Counted from the first letter of the stretch, positions 1-12,219 are shown. The stretch: DNA of 54,685 nucleotides from Basidiobolus meristosporus CBS 931.73 (GCA_002104905.1 MCFE01000599.1:1-54685); one strand, 5' to 3'. Program-made: numbers and translations. The notes: generated from the sequence alone by a model not told the origin.

Positions 1-1282
1 CGTAGACAGCCTTATCACCGAGCTCCTCCTCAATACGGAGGATTTGGTTGTATTTGGCAAGACGCTCGGAACGGCAAGGAGCACCAGTCTTGATTTGACC
101 AGTACGAAGGCCAACGACAAGATCGGCAATGAAAGTATCTTCAGTTTCACCAGAACGATGAGAAACCATTACTCCCCATCCATCCTTGCGAGCAAGGTTG
201 GCAGCGCGGATAGACTCGGTTACTGAGCCGATTTGGTTGACCTTCAACAAAAGTCCGTTACAGGCCTTCTTTTCGATAGCGGTTTGAATACGTTCAGGGT
301 TGGTTACAGTCAAATCATCACCAACAATTTGAGTGTTCTTGCCAACTTGAGCGGTAAGGTGGGACCAAGCTTCCCAGTCATCTTGGTCGAAGGGATCTTC
401 AATAGAGACGATTCCGTAATCATCGGCGAACTCTTTATAAAGTTTAGCCAAGTTCTCGCCTGAGAGCCACTTGCTCTTGTCAGAGTTGGCACTCTTGAAA
501 TCTAAATCGTATTTGTTCTCCTTGTAGAATTCGGATGCGGCAACATCCATACCAATCTTGACCTTGCCAGTGTAGCCAGCCTTATCAATGGCAGTCTTCA
601 ACAACTCAAGACCTTCCTTGTTGTCTTGGATGTTGGGGGCGAAACCACCCTCATCGCCAACGTTGGTGGCATCTTGTCCATACTTGGACTTGATGACGGA
701 CTTGAGAGCATGGTACACTTCAGAGCCCATCTTCATGGCTTCGGTGAATGATTTAGCTCCAGTTGGGAGAATCATGAATTCTTGCATGGCAAGCTTGTTT
801 CCAGCATGAGAACCACCGTTCAATACGTTGAAAGAAGGGACTGGGAGAACAAATGGTTGCTTGGATCCAGAAAGCTCAGCAATATGCTGATATAGAGGAA
901 TTCCCTTCTGAGCAGCGCCAGCATAAGCAGCAGCAAGAGAGACACCCAGGATTGCGTTGGCGCCCAACTTGGATTTATTCTTGGTACCATCCAACTTGAT
1001 CATGAATTCATCAATGGCCTCTTGGTTAGTGATGTCGATGTTGGCCTTAATGAGGGCGGGGGCAATGACATCCTTAACGTTGGCAACAGCTTTAAAGACC
1101 GATTTTCCCAGGTAGCTGGCCTTATCCTCATCACGAAGCTCCAAGGCTTCATGGATACCGGTGGAGGCACCGGAAGGAACGGCAGCGCGGAAGGTGCCTT
1201 TTTCGGTAGTAAGCTCAACTTCGACGGTGGGGTTACCACGAGAGTCGAAAATTTGACGAGCGTGAACCTTAGTGATAGCCAT
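1..1282 (-). CDS. Enolase (2-phosphoglycerate dehydratase), 3' end cut by window edge
   Basis: Glycolytic enzyme converting 2-phosphoglycerate to phosphoenolpyruvate in the cytosol; Mg2+-dependent homodimer in this family. The minus strand from ATG at 1282 reads without a stop or intron to base 1, 427 codons. It starts [20 protein letters not shown] and carries, in order, the [16 protein letters not shown] loop, the [16 protein letters not shown] segment with the substrate histidine, [10 protein letters not shown] with the catalytic Glu, [14 protein letters not shown] and GDDLTVTNP with metal-binding acidic residues, [13 protein letters not shown] with the catalytic Lys, and [20 protein letters not shown]. 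The family is about 435-440 aa, so only some 10 C-terminal residues lie outside. Intronless and with a conserved codon pattern, as expected of a highly expressed gene. A TATA box lies 64 bp upstream. Identification is essentially certain. Confidence 0.98.
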   Translation of the reverse strand, partial: MAITKVHARQIFDSRGNPTVEVELTTEKGTFRAAVPSGASTGIHEALELRDEDKASYLGKSVFKAVANVKDVIAPALIKANIDITNQEAIDEFMIKLDGTKNKSKLGANAILGVSLAAAYAGAAQKGIPLYQHIAELSGSKQPFVLPVPSFNVLNGGSHAGNKLAMQEFMILPTGAKSFTEAMKMGSEVYHALKSVIKSKYGQDATNVGDEGGFAPNIQDNKEGLELLKTAIDKAGYTGKVKIGMDVAASEFYKENKYDLDFKSANSDKSKWLSGENLAKLYKEFADDYGIVSIEDPFDQDDWEAWSHLTAQVGKNTQIVGDDLTVTNPERIQTAIEKKACNGLLLKVNQIGSVTESIRAANLARKDGWGVMVSHRSGETEDTFIADLVVGLRTGQIKTGAPCRSERLAKYNQILRIEEELGDKAVY

Positions 1283-1345
1283 AATGTTAAGAGTGAATCA
1301 GGTGAAGCGAATGATTCTGCAGACAACTTCAGGTCTGCACATCAG

Positions 1346-1353
1346 CTTATATA
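1346..1353 (-). promoter_or_regulatory. TATA box of the enolase gene
   Basis: The minus strand reads TATATAAG here, 64 bp before the enolase ATG. This leaves room for a short leader of about 30 nt, which is ATG-free. A consensus TATA fits a strongly expressed glycolytic gene. Motif seen directly; role inferred. Confidence 0.6.
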
Positions 1354-1354
1354 C

Positions 1355-4300
1355 AATAGCCCATCCAACGTTTCCCGATTACGCAAGTCATACCATGACC
1401 AACCATCTCAGGACATCTTACCCATCATTTGCAACATCGCCTATTTGATGCGAGCATCGTAATGGCCATTCTAATGATTCATTTTGCTGGTTTTCAGTAA
1501 CCTTTAAGATAAACATCGCCCCAGATTGGCTCATAATACTCGGCTCCATGTACAGCAAGATAGATGGTAAATACTGGATTTACAATTTCGATCTCTGATG
1601 ATGGTCTAGAGATCATAATCTCTTGGATTTCTGAGGCTATTTGAGGATCGTCGACTACTAATCCAATTACCTACGTCCGCGGCAATGAATCATTACTGGT
1701 AGGAAGCCAAAGACCTGGCTCTAGATCCCCATGCAGGGCATCTGGTAAATCGATGAGCGGGGCATGATTTTGGCGCGTATTTTCGTAACTACACCTGCTA
1801 CGAGATACTGCATCAGTGGTAACTCATGGTTTGTAGATATCAAAGGAGCAAAGGCATGCCCTCTGCTATCACTGGGAATACGGAAGCTCTGAGCCTCTAG
1901 GTCCTACCGGACCGGGCCAAACGATTTGACGTTCTCCAGAGTGATGGGCCAATCTACACTTTTCGAATTTATCTCGGAGTCAGTAATCCACGCGATATGA
2001 AGGACATATTGACCAAGTAGGTTTCTTTCTTACCCTGATCCAGGATTGGATCCTCTTGAATCCTCAAGCCTGTCTTGGATTTGAGCTCGTTGGTAAAGGT
2101 TGGCCTTTCTGTTGTGGGGAGCTGGCATCCCCAGCATTGGCATTTCACTTTTCGAAAGTGAAACCTGAATAGCCTAAACAGCCTCTCAGAGTGTGACAGA
2201 TGTCATGCAATATAATCATCCACCAAAATCTATACCAAGCGAATCCATTCGTAGATTCAATCCACTGATGATCACTAATGCGTACAAAGTAGTGACTCTG
2301 AAACAACGTACCTCTAATGCCAATGGCTTATGCAACGTCATCGATCTACATCACTACCTTGCCCATTACGATCTGGTTAAATCCCCAACTTTCGAGCAAT
2401 TTTTAGTGGTTACACCACAAAGTCAATTTGCCGCTCATTACCCGTCATCCCCCGACGCTAAGCATTAGGCAACACATGTACCATTCTACATAATGCTGAA
2501 ACAACATTTACATGATTCGCCCTTTATATTCGTAAATTGGACTTCTTTGACGCCGCCCATTGCCATCTATAAGCAAACCGATTCCGTAACATAACTTCAA
2601 TGCCAAGAAATTATATTATGAACTCGGTAATATAGATTCCCAAATTTGGCATTGACAACTATGCCGAAAGGTGCAAGACTGCCGGTGGTACAGAAAGGTT
2701 AGGGCATAATTGACCCCAGCCGCGAGCTGAAACATCGCTTTCAACCTTAACGAAAGCTAACCCACTTGGGTCGCTACGACGGCCATGGCCGGGATCGTGC
2801 ACTAGAATCAATACCACATGGTTCCGGTCAGAGGCGAAAATGGAACACAAGACCATTTGGTTTTAGCCCATCAGTACTGTCGTTTCTAATTTTGAAAATC
2901 CCTAGACGCTACTGACGAAAGTCAACCTCGTTCATCCTAATCATGTTCTCTGGTATCTGGTGCAATCAAATCCTGCTATAACCAGAAATCCCCCAATCTA
3001 ATGAGACAGATTCGGGAGTCCGTTGCTGAGCTCCCCGAGGTTGGGGAATCATGCGGCATGAAGAGTGAGTGCCAATGAACACTGATGGTGCAGAATCAAT
3101 TGACGGATTGAAATTCGATTTCTCCCCGATCCTCCGGTTCACGGTATTTGATAATGATCCTACCATTTCCAATTCGAAACTGGATCTGGTTGGATTTAAC
3201 TCAAATCCAATCAAGATCCACCAAAATCCCGCCTCGTACTACTTCCTGAATATGTTCGGTGTCAGCCTATCCAAATAAAACTGATAAAGTACCACTGGTT
3301 ACACTTGAGCCATAGCGCTTTGGAGCACTAATAGGCAACTAGACATCGCTGAAGTTCGCCGAAGGTTCGTAGGCTCCGCTTGTTATGGAGAGCACATTTG
3401 CCGAATGGGAAAAGTTGAAATTCTCTCGCCAAACTGAGCTTGAAAAGTGGTTGGCTATCCGTTTAGCACTATTAATCCAGCTAAATGGTAGGATTATGTA
3501 GGATCTGACACCATTCAGGATTATGTGGGCTGACGAGGGATGAGATAGCAAATGGCTTCCCAAATCACGCTACCTAAAGCGATATAGTTTGAATCGCTTT
3601 ATGATCACGTTACGCGTGTCTCAGATTTGGTGGATGCTCTAGATTCCCACGCTATTTAAAAGGAAACTCTTTCGCTCTCAACAATCCTCAACATGGGCAT
3701 CTTCCACTGTAGAGGTAATGTAACTCAAAAGTAACCCTCCTCATCCCCCAATATCAGAGCAGCCTAAGAGAGCAGCGATCTGTCTGGATCGGGTGGTGTA
3801 ATGCAGTGATTGATAACTCCTGACACAGTCTGTTGGGTCATCATCTAAGCCACCATGCTCTCCTAACTGGTGCGGTGATCTGCACGACTTATGGTCATTG
3901 TTTACAGTAGAGGTATCATCATTATCACTACGATCATTTGAATTGGCGTGGCTTGTGCTGGACTCTAAGAGTCCCAGTCTGTAAGTCGTAATACATGGTT
4001 TGGAGATCCCGAAATCTTAAACACCGGCTTGGAGATACCAACTGCTAGAATGAGGTTTAGGGAGCCCGCTTCTCCATAGCTGCATGGTAGATGTAGTTAC
4101 TATAGAGAAACTGGCAAATAGTATCACTAGTAATATGTGCAAACGAAGTACAGAATATATGCTGGCCTCTGAGACCTCAGAGCAGCTACCTCCATTTTTG
4201 GATTCGGCTCACTCAGATACTGCAAGGTAAACCCACCCAGAATCACTTGCAAGGGATCAAGCGTCATGCTACTGAATCTGGAAACGCACTTGGCTTTACA

Positions 4301-5595
4301 TATGTTTCGAAAACTACAAGTAATACGAACACCAATTGGCCCTGCCCTTCTACTACTTCTTGTCTTCAGATTATGCAGGCGTTTTACTACAGAGATTTTC
4401 TTTGATACTATATTCCATATTACCTCCTACCGCCGTGAGAAAAGACTCGAGATACCTGAACCAGCTGAATCGGAACGATTCGGCTATAATTAAACGAACG
4501 TTTGGGATTGACTTTTGGAATCGTCGAGTGGAAATAAATCACGTGCACTTCTGGAAAGATTAGGATATAGTGAAATATGTTGGGAGGTCATAGAGTTACT
4601 GTGTGCATGGGTTTGAGGGCTTTTTGGTCACTTTGGATTGTTGTCATCGACCATCACACTAACTCTTCCAGATTATAGTTTCATAAAGCAGATCGAAGAT
4701 TCTAAAAGCCAATCTTGGTTTCTGGCAGATTAGGTACAACCCGGAGTATACTACACCGACAATTGAGCACTATACTAACCACAGCAGAAGTAAGTGTGCT
4801 TTCCAAAGTTGGTTCGCACCCTTACGGGAAAACATTGGGACGATCCTGATTGAAACGCATGGAAGTTAATTAATGGCTGGTCTGAAGTTGAAAATGATGT
4901 TCCTATCTTACTTAGGCCTACTTCCTCCTTATAGAACCTGGATCAGAATATGCTGCGGGTTTGGCTGGGGTTTGTTAGATCGCATCTGGGCCATGGGTTT
5001 TGATGTTGGCCTTTCCACAGATCCATTAGCCTTTTACTTGACACTGTTACCTATAAATGTTGAGAATTGGTTTTACAGTGCAGTATTGGATCCCTAAGCA
5101 CCGAAACCAGTTTTCGTTAGCTCATAAACCGCTAGGCCTTTATATCCTAAATGTACCGTTTCCTGTTAGCATTACCTGGGATTCATTTCTATTTCTCACC
5201 ACACCAACTGCCAAGTAATAGCTTATTCTTTCACCTTACTTAAAACTGAGTATTCGGTATTGCTCACTGCATAGAAGAGGGCCAGTGGTCAGATCTCCTA
5301 TTTACGCATCAAGTGGAAAGCCAATAATATGCATACAACCCACAGTGTAAACTGGAATCTTAAATACAAACCTGGCCATTTTCTCAATGATCTTATACAT
5401 CACTATTACAAGACTCTCCGAAGGCATAAATAAATTGCACGGGCTTAGCCATTGCTCAATTTGTTTGCCTGGTTTAGCAATTTCAAGCATCACCATAAAT
5501 CTTTGAGATGCCCTTGAATGTTCCACACTGCTTTTCTTGTTTCTTTGCAATATGTCCCTCCCAGTATCAACAATTTAGTGCTCAAATATTGTTGG
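1355..5595. other. Gene-poor intergenic stretch
   Basis: No reading frame here shows a recognisable domain or convincing exon chain on either strand. The longest open frames are under 95 codons with stop-dense neighbours, and I see no tRNA B-box or tandem repeat. The sequence has mixed composition. It may contain very old transposon remains, but I could not align any part to the copia LTR family found further right. Confidence 0.5.
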
Positions 5596-5941
5596 TGTTG
5601 TAAGAGTTTTGGAGATGTTGGAAGTGATTGGGAGAACATGTAGATCATGTGACTTTCACTTGATAATTTATTGAATGTAAAAGTAGTACATATACTCTTA
5701 CATGGTCTTGGCAAAACAAACACGTAGAATATGCTTACGAAAATCTCAAGTACAGGTGCGCAAAGTTTGGGGCTGTTTGGACAACTTATCAAAATCTCAT
5801 ATTCTGGACACCTGATATTTTGGTATAATATTCCCAGTTAATCCCAACAAGGAATTTGGTCAGAATTCTCTAAGATTTCTCGGTATTGATTTAAGTGACT
5901 AAGTTAGGTGAATATTTAGGTGTAATTACAAAATTACAACA
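5596..5941 (-). repeat. Solo copia-type LTR, inverted orientation
   Basis: 346 bp running from TGTTGTAAGAG to TTACAACA, the reverse complement of the LTR seen at 53470-53819. Landmarks in order on the plus strand: an ATTTATTGAATG block (AATAAA on the minus strand), the TATA-containing inverted repeat, the conserved CAAAGTTTGGGGCTGTTTGG block, and AAGTGACTAAGTTAGGTGAA near the end. Flanks are GTTGG on the left and ATTGG on the right, a 4-of-5 match consistent with a decayed 5-bp target-site duplication. There is no internal sequence, so it is a solo LTR. Moderately diverged. Confidence 0.85.
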
Positions 5942-6509
5942 ATTGGGAATATGTATAAACTTAATTCTTTATCCAGGGTTTGTGGAGTGCTCAAACAAAG
6001 TTACAAATCGATTGACCTACTATTTGTTCATGAGAATATTGAGCGCAGGTGGAAAATTAAGATCATCTGGAGATCATCAAAAAGCTATAGACTGAAAATA
6101 TTGAGTTACATCCTAGTAATGGAACACAAGCTACGGTATTAAGATGGTGTGTTTAAAAATAACATTAGCTTTGTAGATCTTGCCGGCTTAGTTAGCTGGT
6201 ATATATTACAAGATTTATCTCCTAAACTGAATAGTAACAATTTAGCAGTTAGAGGAGTTGAAGAATAGAATAGCTTATTTTGATGATATATTGCCAATTG
6301 ATATCACAGAGGACAACTTTATGTGAGCTTCTTGCATCATATCTCAGCCAAGTAATATATACCACAGATTCATGGGAGAAATTAGTACCTGATACTCATA
6401 CAGCTAAGATTTACCTAATAGAAACGTGCATAATCAATGTGGCTTCATAAACCAAACTCTATAGTGCCCAATAAACATATTTCCCATCAGCACTATCTCC
6501 TGAGGGCAT

Positions 6510-6813
6510 TGTTATAAGAGTCTTGGAGATATTGAAAGTGAGCATTCACAAATAGATTATGTGGTTTCTGCTTAATGATTTATTAAATGTAAAATTGGTA
6601 TTTATACTTTTATATAATCTGGGCAGTAGAAGCACCTAAAATATGCTTTGGAAGATCCCATGAGCATGTGTGCCTAGTTTGGGGCTGTATTGAGTAACCT
6701 CAAGATTCTTCATGTCTTGGGTACCTAACATTTTGGTTAAATACTCCAAGTAAATCCTAACAAGACTTTGAACAACTTAAAGAATAAGGTGTAATCACAA
6801 AATTTACAAGACA
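6510..6813 (-). repeat. Degenerate copia-type LTR, inverted orientation
   Basis: About 304 bp from TGTTATAAGAGTCTTGGAGA to TTTACAAGACA, an eroded relative of the LTR family in inverted orientation. It keeps the AATGATTTATTAAATGTAAA block, the GTATTTATACTTTTA promoter block, TAGTTTGGGGCTGT, and GGTACCTAACATTTTGGT. Several internal deletions make it shorter than the roughly 350-bp full length. No clear target duplication. Confidence 0.7.
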
Positions 6814-7071
6814 TTGTATATTATGATGCCCATGCCAATAATGCTGAAGAAACTTTTTATGAAGTAATACACAGTGTCATACAGTTCAAACCTTGGACTA
6901 GTAGCTTACAGAATACTTCTGTTTTAAAGAGTGTGAGCAGTGGGTACTGGTACTCACAGCAAAGTGATAATTTAATTTTATAGCTATAACCCTTGTAATC
7001 AAAGATTGGTACAAGATTCAATCAAATGCAATTGAGTTGAAGCTGCATGACTTCACACTTGAGCTCAAGGT

Positions 7072-7418
7072 TGTTGTAAATTTTGTAGTTGCACCTAAAT
7101 AGTCCCCTAACTTAGTCACTTAGATCAGTATCTAGAAATCTTAGTGAATTCTCACCAAGTTCCTTGCTGAGATTTACTGAGAATAATATACCAAAATATC
7201 AGGTGTCCAGAGCATGAGATTTGAATAAGTCATCCAGACAGCCTCAAACTTTTCACACGTGTTCTTAGGATTTTCCTGAACATATTTTATGTGTTTGTTT
7301 TGCCAAGACCATGTAAGAGTATAGCTACCACTTTTACATTCAATATATGATTAAGTAAAAACCACATACTCTACTTGTTCTCCCAAACTCTTCCAATATC
7401 TCCAAGACTCTTGCAACA
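7072..7418 (+). repeat. Copia-type LTR, direct orientation
   Basis: 347 bp from TGTTGTAAATTTTGTAG to CTCTTGCAACA, full length for the family and in plus orientation. Contains CACCTAA..CCTAACTTAGTCACTTAGATCA, a CCAAAATATCAGGTGTCC block, CCAAGACCATGTAAGAGTAT and the 3' end TTCCAATATCTCCAAGACTC. The promoter palindrome and polyadenylation signal are damaged. The flanks (AAGGT and CAAGT) do not form a convincing duplication. Solo and old. Confidence 0.8.
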
Positions 7419-7917
7419 CAAGTAAATAGCAAGTTGCCACTAAACCCACTGCTGGTATTCATGTAACATCATAGAGTATCAGGATGTAGTAATTAGATAT
7501 ATTTGATTAACAAGTAAAGCCCTGATCCATATATATTGCATTTGATGACCTTCTTGGTGTATTCATATGATTATGCTCACTACAATTCCACTAACCAGTC
7601 ATAGTTTTTGTATTAACATTTAAATACCTGTATAAAATGGATCATTATAAATAAGCCAAAACTTGCTCCAAGTGCTCCTGGGTGTTTCCTGGGCACGCTC
7701 TATCTAGAATGACCTGACATAACTATCACTTGTTTATTCAGTAAATTGTCAAGTAAGAGATACATGCTCAACTTATTGCCAATTGCATTGAATGTCTCTC
7801 AAGTCCCAGTTCATGTACCACTATAATTGATATACTTTTTTTCTAAATGAATGTAACACTCATAAGCTTACTATGGCTTGTAGCTAAATGAAGGTTCATA
7901 AATGAATGCACGGGCCG

Positions 7918-8209
7918 TCATGAAGGCTTTGAAGATATTTAAGGTGATTTAGAAATATAATCAATATGTGGTTCCACTTGATGAGTTATTGAATGCGAAA
8001 GCGGAATTGTATTTACATGTACTGGGCAAAATACACATAGCGTATGTTTAGGAAGATCCTAAGAGCATGTGTGTAAAATTTCGAGCCTTTTGGCCAACTT
8101 TCATAATTTTCTTTATGTAGGTTACAGCAAAGCATTAGGACCGGAAATAGGAAAGGAAATAAATCGGGATGCAAGTGTATAATTCAGTGTAAATACAAAA
8201 TTTGCAACA
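7918..8209 (-). repeat. Highly degenerate LTR fragment, inverted
   Basis: Recognisable as an inverted LTR by the ordered remnants GAAGGCTTTGAAGATATTTA, CACTTGATGAGTTATTGAAT, TGTATTTACATGTACTGGGC, GAAGATCCTAAGAGCATGTG and a final AAATACAAAATTTGCAACA. The middle part is replaced or lost. Boundaries are uncertain by about 10 bp at the left end. Confidence 0.55.
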
Positions 8210-9046
8210 TAGGTTACACCCTATTTGTCTAATTTGCACTAGTTGGAAGATTTTTCAGGGGAAAGTAGGTAGTGGTAGTTGTTGAATGTATTATCATCAA
8301 GATTCGATAATTTAGATAAAATATATTTCAGAGCTAGAGCGCATTGTGAAGGACTAGCAATATTCTGACTAGAATATCATCCAAAGACAAATAGTTGATC
8401 TGAAATATTAATACGAGCAAAGAACCTGCACGTTTCTCATACTACCAGTCTATCCACTCGAGGCAGAGTCGCTGAAATGATGCAGAATAGCCAACAATAT
8501 CACTTACTAGCTAATTTACAAATCCATTAGGCTCAGCCATAATAAGACTATAAGTCCAGACCAAGTACCACACAGTTCGTATGCTGTATACAGTGATTGC
8601 ACGTTCACTTCTCTTCTACACATGCTCCACATCTTTGTGGCCGTCCAAGTTGCTCGCCACCAAGTAACCATAGGTTTACAAGCTGCATAGTGTCTTCCGC
8701 AAATTAACCTTGATCAAACATAAAGTCATGATGAATTTGATCCCGTGGTTACACCGATTGTGCCAAAAAAATCGACAAATGGGGGAATTGACCGGCTGAC
8801 CAAATATGGAAGTGGATGAAATACACGTGATCAGGTACATCGGGCAACGAGTGCTGATGGCCGATGTCGTTTATCATCCATGGGACGCACAGCAATTCAC
8901 AACATACAACATTTATTTCAATTAAACTAATTGATGAACTGAACAACGCCTACATCTCCAAACCCGCGACGTATTAAATGACAATTGATATATACTCAAA
9001 TATAAACACTTTTCTTGGTTGGAAGCTGAACGCTCCTAACTTTCCT
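8210..9046. other. Intergenic, nothing recognised
   Basis: Sequence between the LTR relics and the 3' end of the carboxypeptidase gene. I see no coding exon, RNA gene or repeat. The part from about 8950 to 9046 should hold the carboxypeptidase 3' UTR. Confidence 0.4.
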
Positions 9047-10534
9047 TTAAAATTTCTCTTTACGCAACCAACGATTGATCATATCGAGAGCATTCTCAGG
9101 TTGGTCGTAGGGCACCATATGACCAGCACCGAAGACACGCAAGAATGTAAGATCCCCAGCAGTCCTAACCTCCCCAGCTGGAGTCCCGTCAACTGTCCAG
9201 TTTGTATCCTTGGCCTTGCTGAACTTCTTCTTGCCACTCCAATCTAACTCCATGGTCCATGCTTTGTTGCCATACCAGTTACAGATGTAGTCGGCATCTC
9301 CGGCGAATACAAGCACCTTGATTCCATCTTCAAGAAGAGGTGGGATGGAGAGGTGGTATGGCTTCATCCAGTCTCCAGCCAACAGGAATCCGTAGTATAC
9401 CGACATCTCACAGGACTTGAAGCTACTTACTTCAGCACCGAGCTCCGACATGATCTCCGGGCGGTTCAGGTACTTGGTCAAGCCATTCAAAATTGAGTAG
9501 CAAAGCTCGGCGCCTGGCTCGCATTTGGTACGGATATCGTAGATATTCAGTCCAGATGATTGGAAGGGCTGGATCAAGTTTTTGTTGCAATAGAAAGTCG
9601 GAGGAACGCATGAAAGGGAGTTGGAGCGATCGTAGCATGATTGGATCATGTTGGCACATTGCGGGTACGATTGGTCCATTTGGCGGCAAGCAGATTGGGA
9701 TAGAACCTTGATTCCATAGGAGTTGTCACATGCCATTTTGGAGTAATACTTGTATTGGACTAACGGATCGGTCAATCCGTTTCCAAGGCCAATACTTTTT
9801 AGGTTGACCGGCTTGAATTTGTTATTGGCTTTCTTGTTGTTATCGTGAATGGTTTTGCCGATGGCTGGAACATAATGGCCGCCGTACGATTCGCCGAAAA
9901 CGTGGAAGTCCAAATCGGAGTATTCAGGGTACTGCTTGAAGAACAGCTGGAGGAATGCGTAGACATCCTCACTGGCAGCCAAGGAGCCGTAAGTCTTGCT
10001 ACCATGAGAATACCCAACGTTCAAAGGTTGGTCCAGGAAGATGACACTGGCGTTATTGTTCCAGGAGTGGGGGTTAAACTCGGTTCCTGAGCCGTCCTTT
10101 CTGACTCTGCAAGGGCCCAACTCCATCAAAAGGCCAGTAAACGAGGAGCAGCCTGGACCGCCATTCAGCCATAGAATGATGGGGTCATTCTTGGGGTCGT
10201 TGCGAGACTCGAAGAACCAGAAGAAGAAATGCTTGTTGCTATCGACGTCCAAATAGCCAGAATACTGCTTGACCGAGGTATCGCAGAGCTGGGGCTGTTT
10301 AACGCGTAGTGCATAACCTTCAAGCGATTCGTGGGTGGCAATGGAGATCCATTGATTGTTGCTGGCATGGCTACTAGCTGGACCCATTCCAAACTCATTC
10401 TCCAGCTCATCGAGCAGCGAATGGCCGGCCTGGAAGGCCATCTGCTGTGGAGACTTCATAACATACTGATACGCGTGCGTGGAGCCAACGTACAGAGAGC
10501 ATAGTAATGCGGCAACTGGTTTCCACCCCTTCAT
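9047..10534 (-). CDS. Serine carboxypeptidase, carboxypeptidase Y type (peptidase family S10)
   Basis: 495 aa, intronless. A hydrophobic N-terminal signal (VAALLCSLYVGSTHA, about residues 7-21) is followed by a propeptide-like region, then the S10 fold from about residue 85. The oxyanion segment WLNGGPGCSS is near 122-131, the nucleophile Ser216 is in FGESYGGHYVP, Asp415 in AGDADYICNWYGNK, and His472 in GAGHMVPYDQPE. All three match the CPY triad contexts. CPY-type enzymes remove C-terminal residues from peptides at acid pH, usually in the vacuole after secretory transit; vacuolar location here is inferred from similarity. Start chosen because the signal peptide follows immediately and a TATTTAA box lies about 64 bp upstream. 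Seen clearly; near-certain family call. Confidence 0.97.
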   Translation of the reverse strand: MKGWKPVAALLCSLYVGSTHAYQYVMKSPQQMAFQAGHSLLDELENEFGMGPASSHASNNQWISIATHESLEGYALRVKQPQLCDTSVKQYSGYLDVDSNKHFFFWFFESRNDPKNDPIILWLNGGPGCSSFTGLLMELGPCRVRKDGSGTEFNPHSWNNNASVIFLDQPLNVGYSHGSKTYGSLAASEDVYAFLQLFFKQYPEYSDLDFHVFGESYGGHYVPAIGKTIHDNNKKANNKFKPVNLKSIGLGNGLTDPLVQYKYYSKMACDNSYGIKVLSQSACRQMDQSYPQCANMIQSCYDRSNSLSCVPPTFYCNKNLIQPFQSSGLNIYDIRTKCEPGAELCYSILNGLTKYLNRPEIMSELGAEVSSFKSCEMSVYYGFLLAGDWMKPYHLSIPPLLEDGIKVLVFAGDADYICNWYGNKAWTMELDWSGKKKFSKAKDTNWTVDGTPAGEVRTAGDLTFLRVFGAGHMVPYDQPENALDMINRWLRKEKF

Positions 10535-10597
10535 GTTGGGAAAGTAAGATAAAGAGGTTAGATATTAATGCTTCCAGGACCGATGGGCGAAGTGAGG

Positions 10598-10604
10598 TTA
10601 AATA
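10598..10604 (-). promoter_or_regulatory. TATA-like box of the carboxypeptidase gene
   Basis: The minus strand reads TATTTAA about 64 bp before the ATG, the same spacing as the enolase TATA box. Weak consensus; function inferred from position. Confidence 0.35.
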
Positions 10605-11155
10605 GCTCAGAAAAATCGCGATCAATATAATCGAAAAGGTTTTTGCGTAATCGAAATCAGGCGCACTTTATTGGTAACTGGCAGATTGGTTTGAAATGAA
10701 TACATAAAATGCGGCAATTCAGGGATCCTCGACGAAAATGGTAGCCTGACGTTTGCCATGACAATGATTTACCCATTGGTCAAGGGTGGAGAAGTCATGC
10801 GATTCAAGCTAAACTTTATATTGAGTGCTTCAGTAATCAATCGAAATGCTCATATACGAATCCGCAATACCAATCATATGAGCCAGTTTCAGCGAAATCA
10901 AGCCACAGGATACGCGATGGCTTTCATGCATTCCGGTGCAAGTGAGTCACCAAACTAAGACAATGTCATCATGCCAATATTGATGTAAGACTGTACCGAG
11001 AGTGTGACAAAGGCATTATTTATTATCTAGTCATATGGGCTTCTCTGATCCCGCTTGATATGTGAGGTTGGCATGTCCAGGATGGAATAGGTGATATTGG
11101 CATGCGATTGCTTGATCATCTGAGTCCATGAATTCATGGTCCGCTTACTCGCTTA
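10605..11155. other. Intergenic between carboxypeptidase and fasciclin genes
   Basis: Holds the upstream region of the carboxypeptidase and the 3' flank of the fasciclin gene, both minus strand. No additional coding region or repeat recognised. Confidence 0.4.
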
Positions 11156-12163
11156 CTACACGGAATACAAAATATTGGCCACCACGAGCATCAACCAGCC
11201 CCAGTACCCCGCACTTTGACGGTTCGCTAACCCAATGGTGTATAATGGCTGGCCTGGTTCAATAGGGGAGTTTACTACGTAAAGCACGCCGTTGCTTAGA
11301 AGTCTATCTGATTGAAGGATCTTGACGTTGTCGATGTATATATTTGACTGGGAGTCTCTTCTGATCAACATCGGCATTCTGCTTTCAGTCCAGATGCTGT
11401 AGCCATCTTGCAAGTCTCTAGAGTAGATTCTGCTGGAAACAACGTGGTTCCGAACAAACGCCTCCAGAGACTTGACATCACTTAGGGATGTCTTTGACAA
11501 TGCCTCGTTCGTAGGCGCGAAAACCGTCAAGTTTTGCGTATGTTCTAAAGTGCTTGCCAAACCCGATAAGCTCAATATGTTCGAGAAAGCGGTGAGATTG
11601 AGACGATGGAGGGACTTGGCAAGCGTGGCTGGTGGCGTTAGGACTCTATCGATTTTCAGTATGATTCCGTTTCCTGTTTCAATCTCTTCGGTGGCAATTT
11701 TCCCTCTCTTCTTCCCATCGGTCACTTCGATTTTGGTGTCCTTATTTCTCGCGGAAGCCGCCGTACGATTGTAGATACCTAGATATTGTTTGTCGTTAAC
11801 CACCGTAGAGTTGAGAATGGTCGGGAGGAATTGCGGGTTGGATTGTAGGTCAGCATAATGGTGGCGCCCTCGCACTATGTGATAGCGAAGTAGATCCACA
11901 GTATCGTTGGTTAAGCCCAACCCTAGATTCGTGGAGTCGAATGCCTCGTCGGTAGGTGCGAATATGGTGTATTCTTCCAAACCTACTAGCAAATCGGCAA
12001 TCGGCCTGGTGATATCCAGACTTGTTAATGCCGAGAAGGTGGTAAGAGTGGAGTCTGAGTCAATCGCCTCTTGAAGGGTGAATCGTATCCTTTGAGATGA
12101 ACATGCTATAATGAAGTAAACTTTACAGAGATATACGAAGTGTACTAAAGAAAGATGCACCAT
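11156..12163 (-). CDS. Secreted or cell-surface protein with two fasciclin (FAS1) domains, probable GPI anchor
   Basis: 335 aa, intronless from ATG 12163. The frame is open for 29 more codons upstream, but this Met begins a good signal peptide (LVHFVYLCKVYFIIACSS). Two FAS1 repeats follow: the first with TLQEAIDSDSTLTTFSALTS and EEYTIFAPTDEAF, the second with SLHRLNLTAFSNILSLSG and NLTVFAPTNEALSK, each ending in the family's 'VNDK..' or 'SNGVLYVV' strand. Several NxS/T sequons suggest N-glycosylation. The C-terminus ends in a hydrophobic segment (WGWLMLVVANILYSV) after a small-residue stretch, typical of a GPI signal. FAS1 proteins are usually adhesion or matrix proteins; the exact role here is unknown. 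Confidence 0.9.
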   Translation of the reverse strand: MVHLSLVHFVYLCKVYFIIACSSQRIRFTLQEAIDSDSTLTTFSALTSLDITRPIADLLVGLEEYTIFAPTDEAFDSTNLGLGLTNDTVDLLRYHIVRGRHHYADLQSNPQFLPTILNSTVVNDKQYLGIYNRTAASARNKDTKIEVTDGKKRGKIATEEIETGNGIILKIDRVLTPPATLAKSLHRLNLTAFSNILSLSGLASTLEHTQNLTVFAPTNEALSKTSLSDVKSLEAFVRNHVVSSRIYSRDLQDGYSIWTESRMPMLIRRDSQSNIYIDNVKILQSDRLLSNGVLYVVNSPIEPGQPLYTIGLANRQSAGYWGWLMLVVANILYSV

Positions 12164-12219
12164 TTTTACAAGTATCGCAGTAGTAATTCCTGGCCAGCCA
12201 CGACATTCCAAGGTGATAT

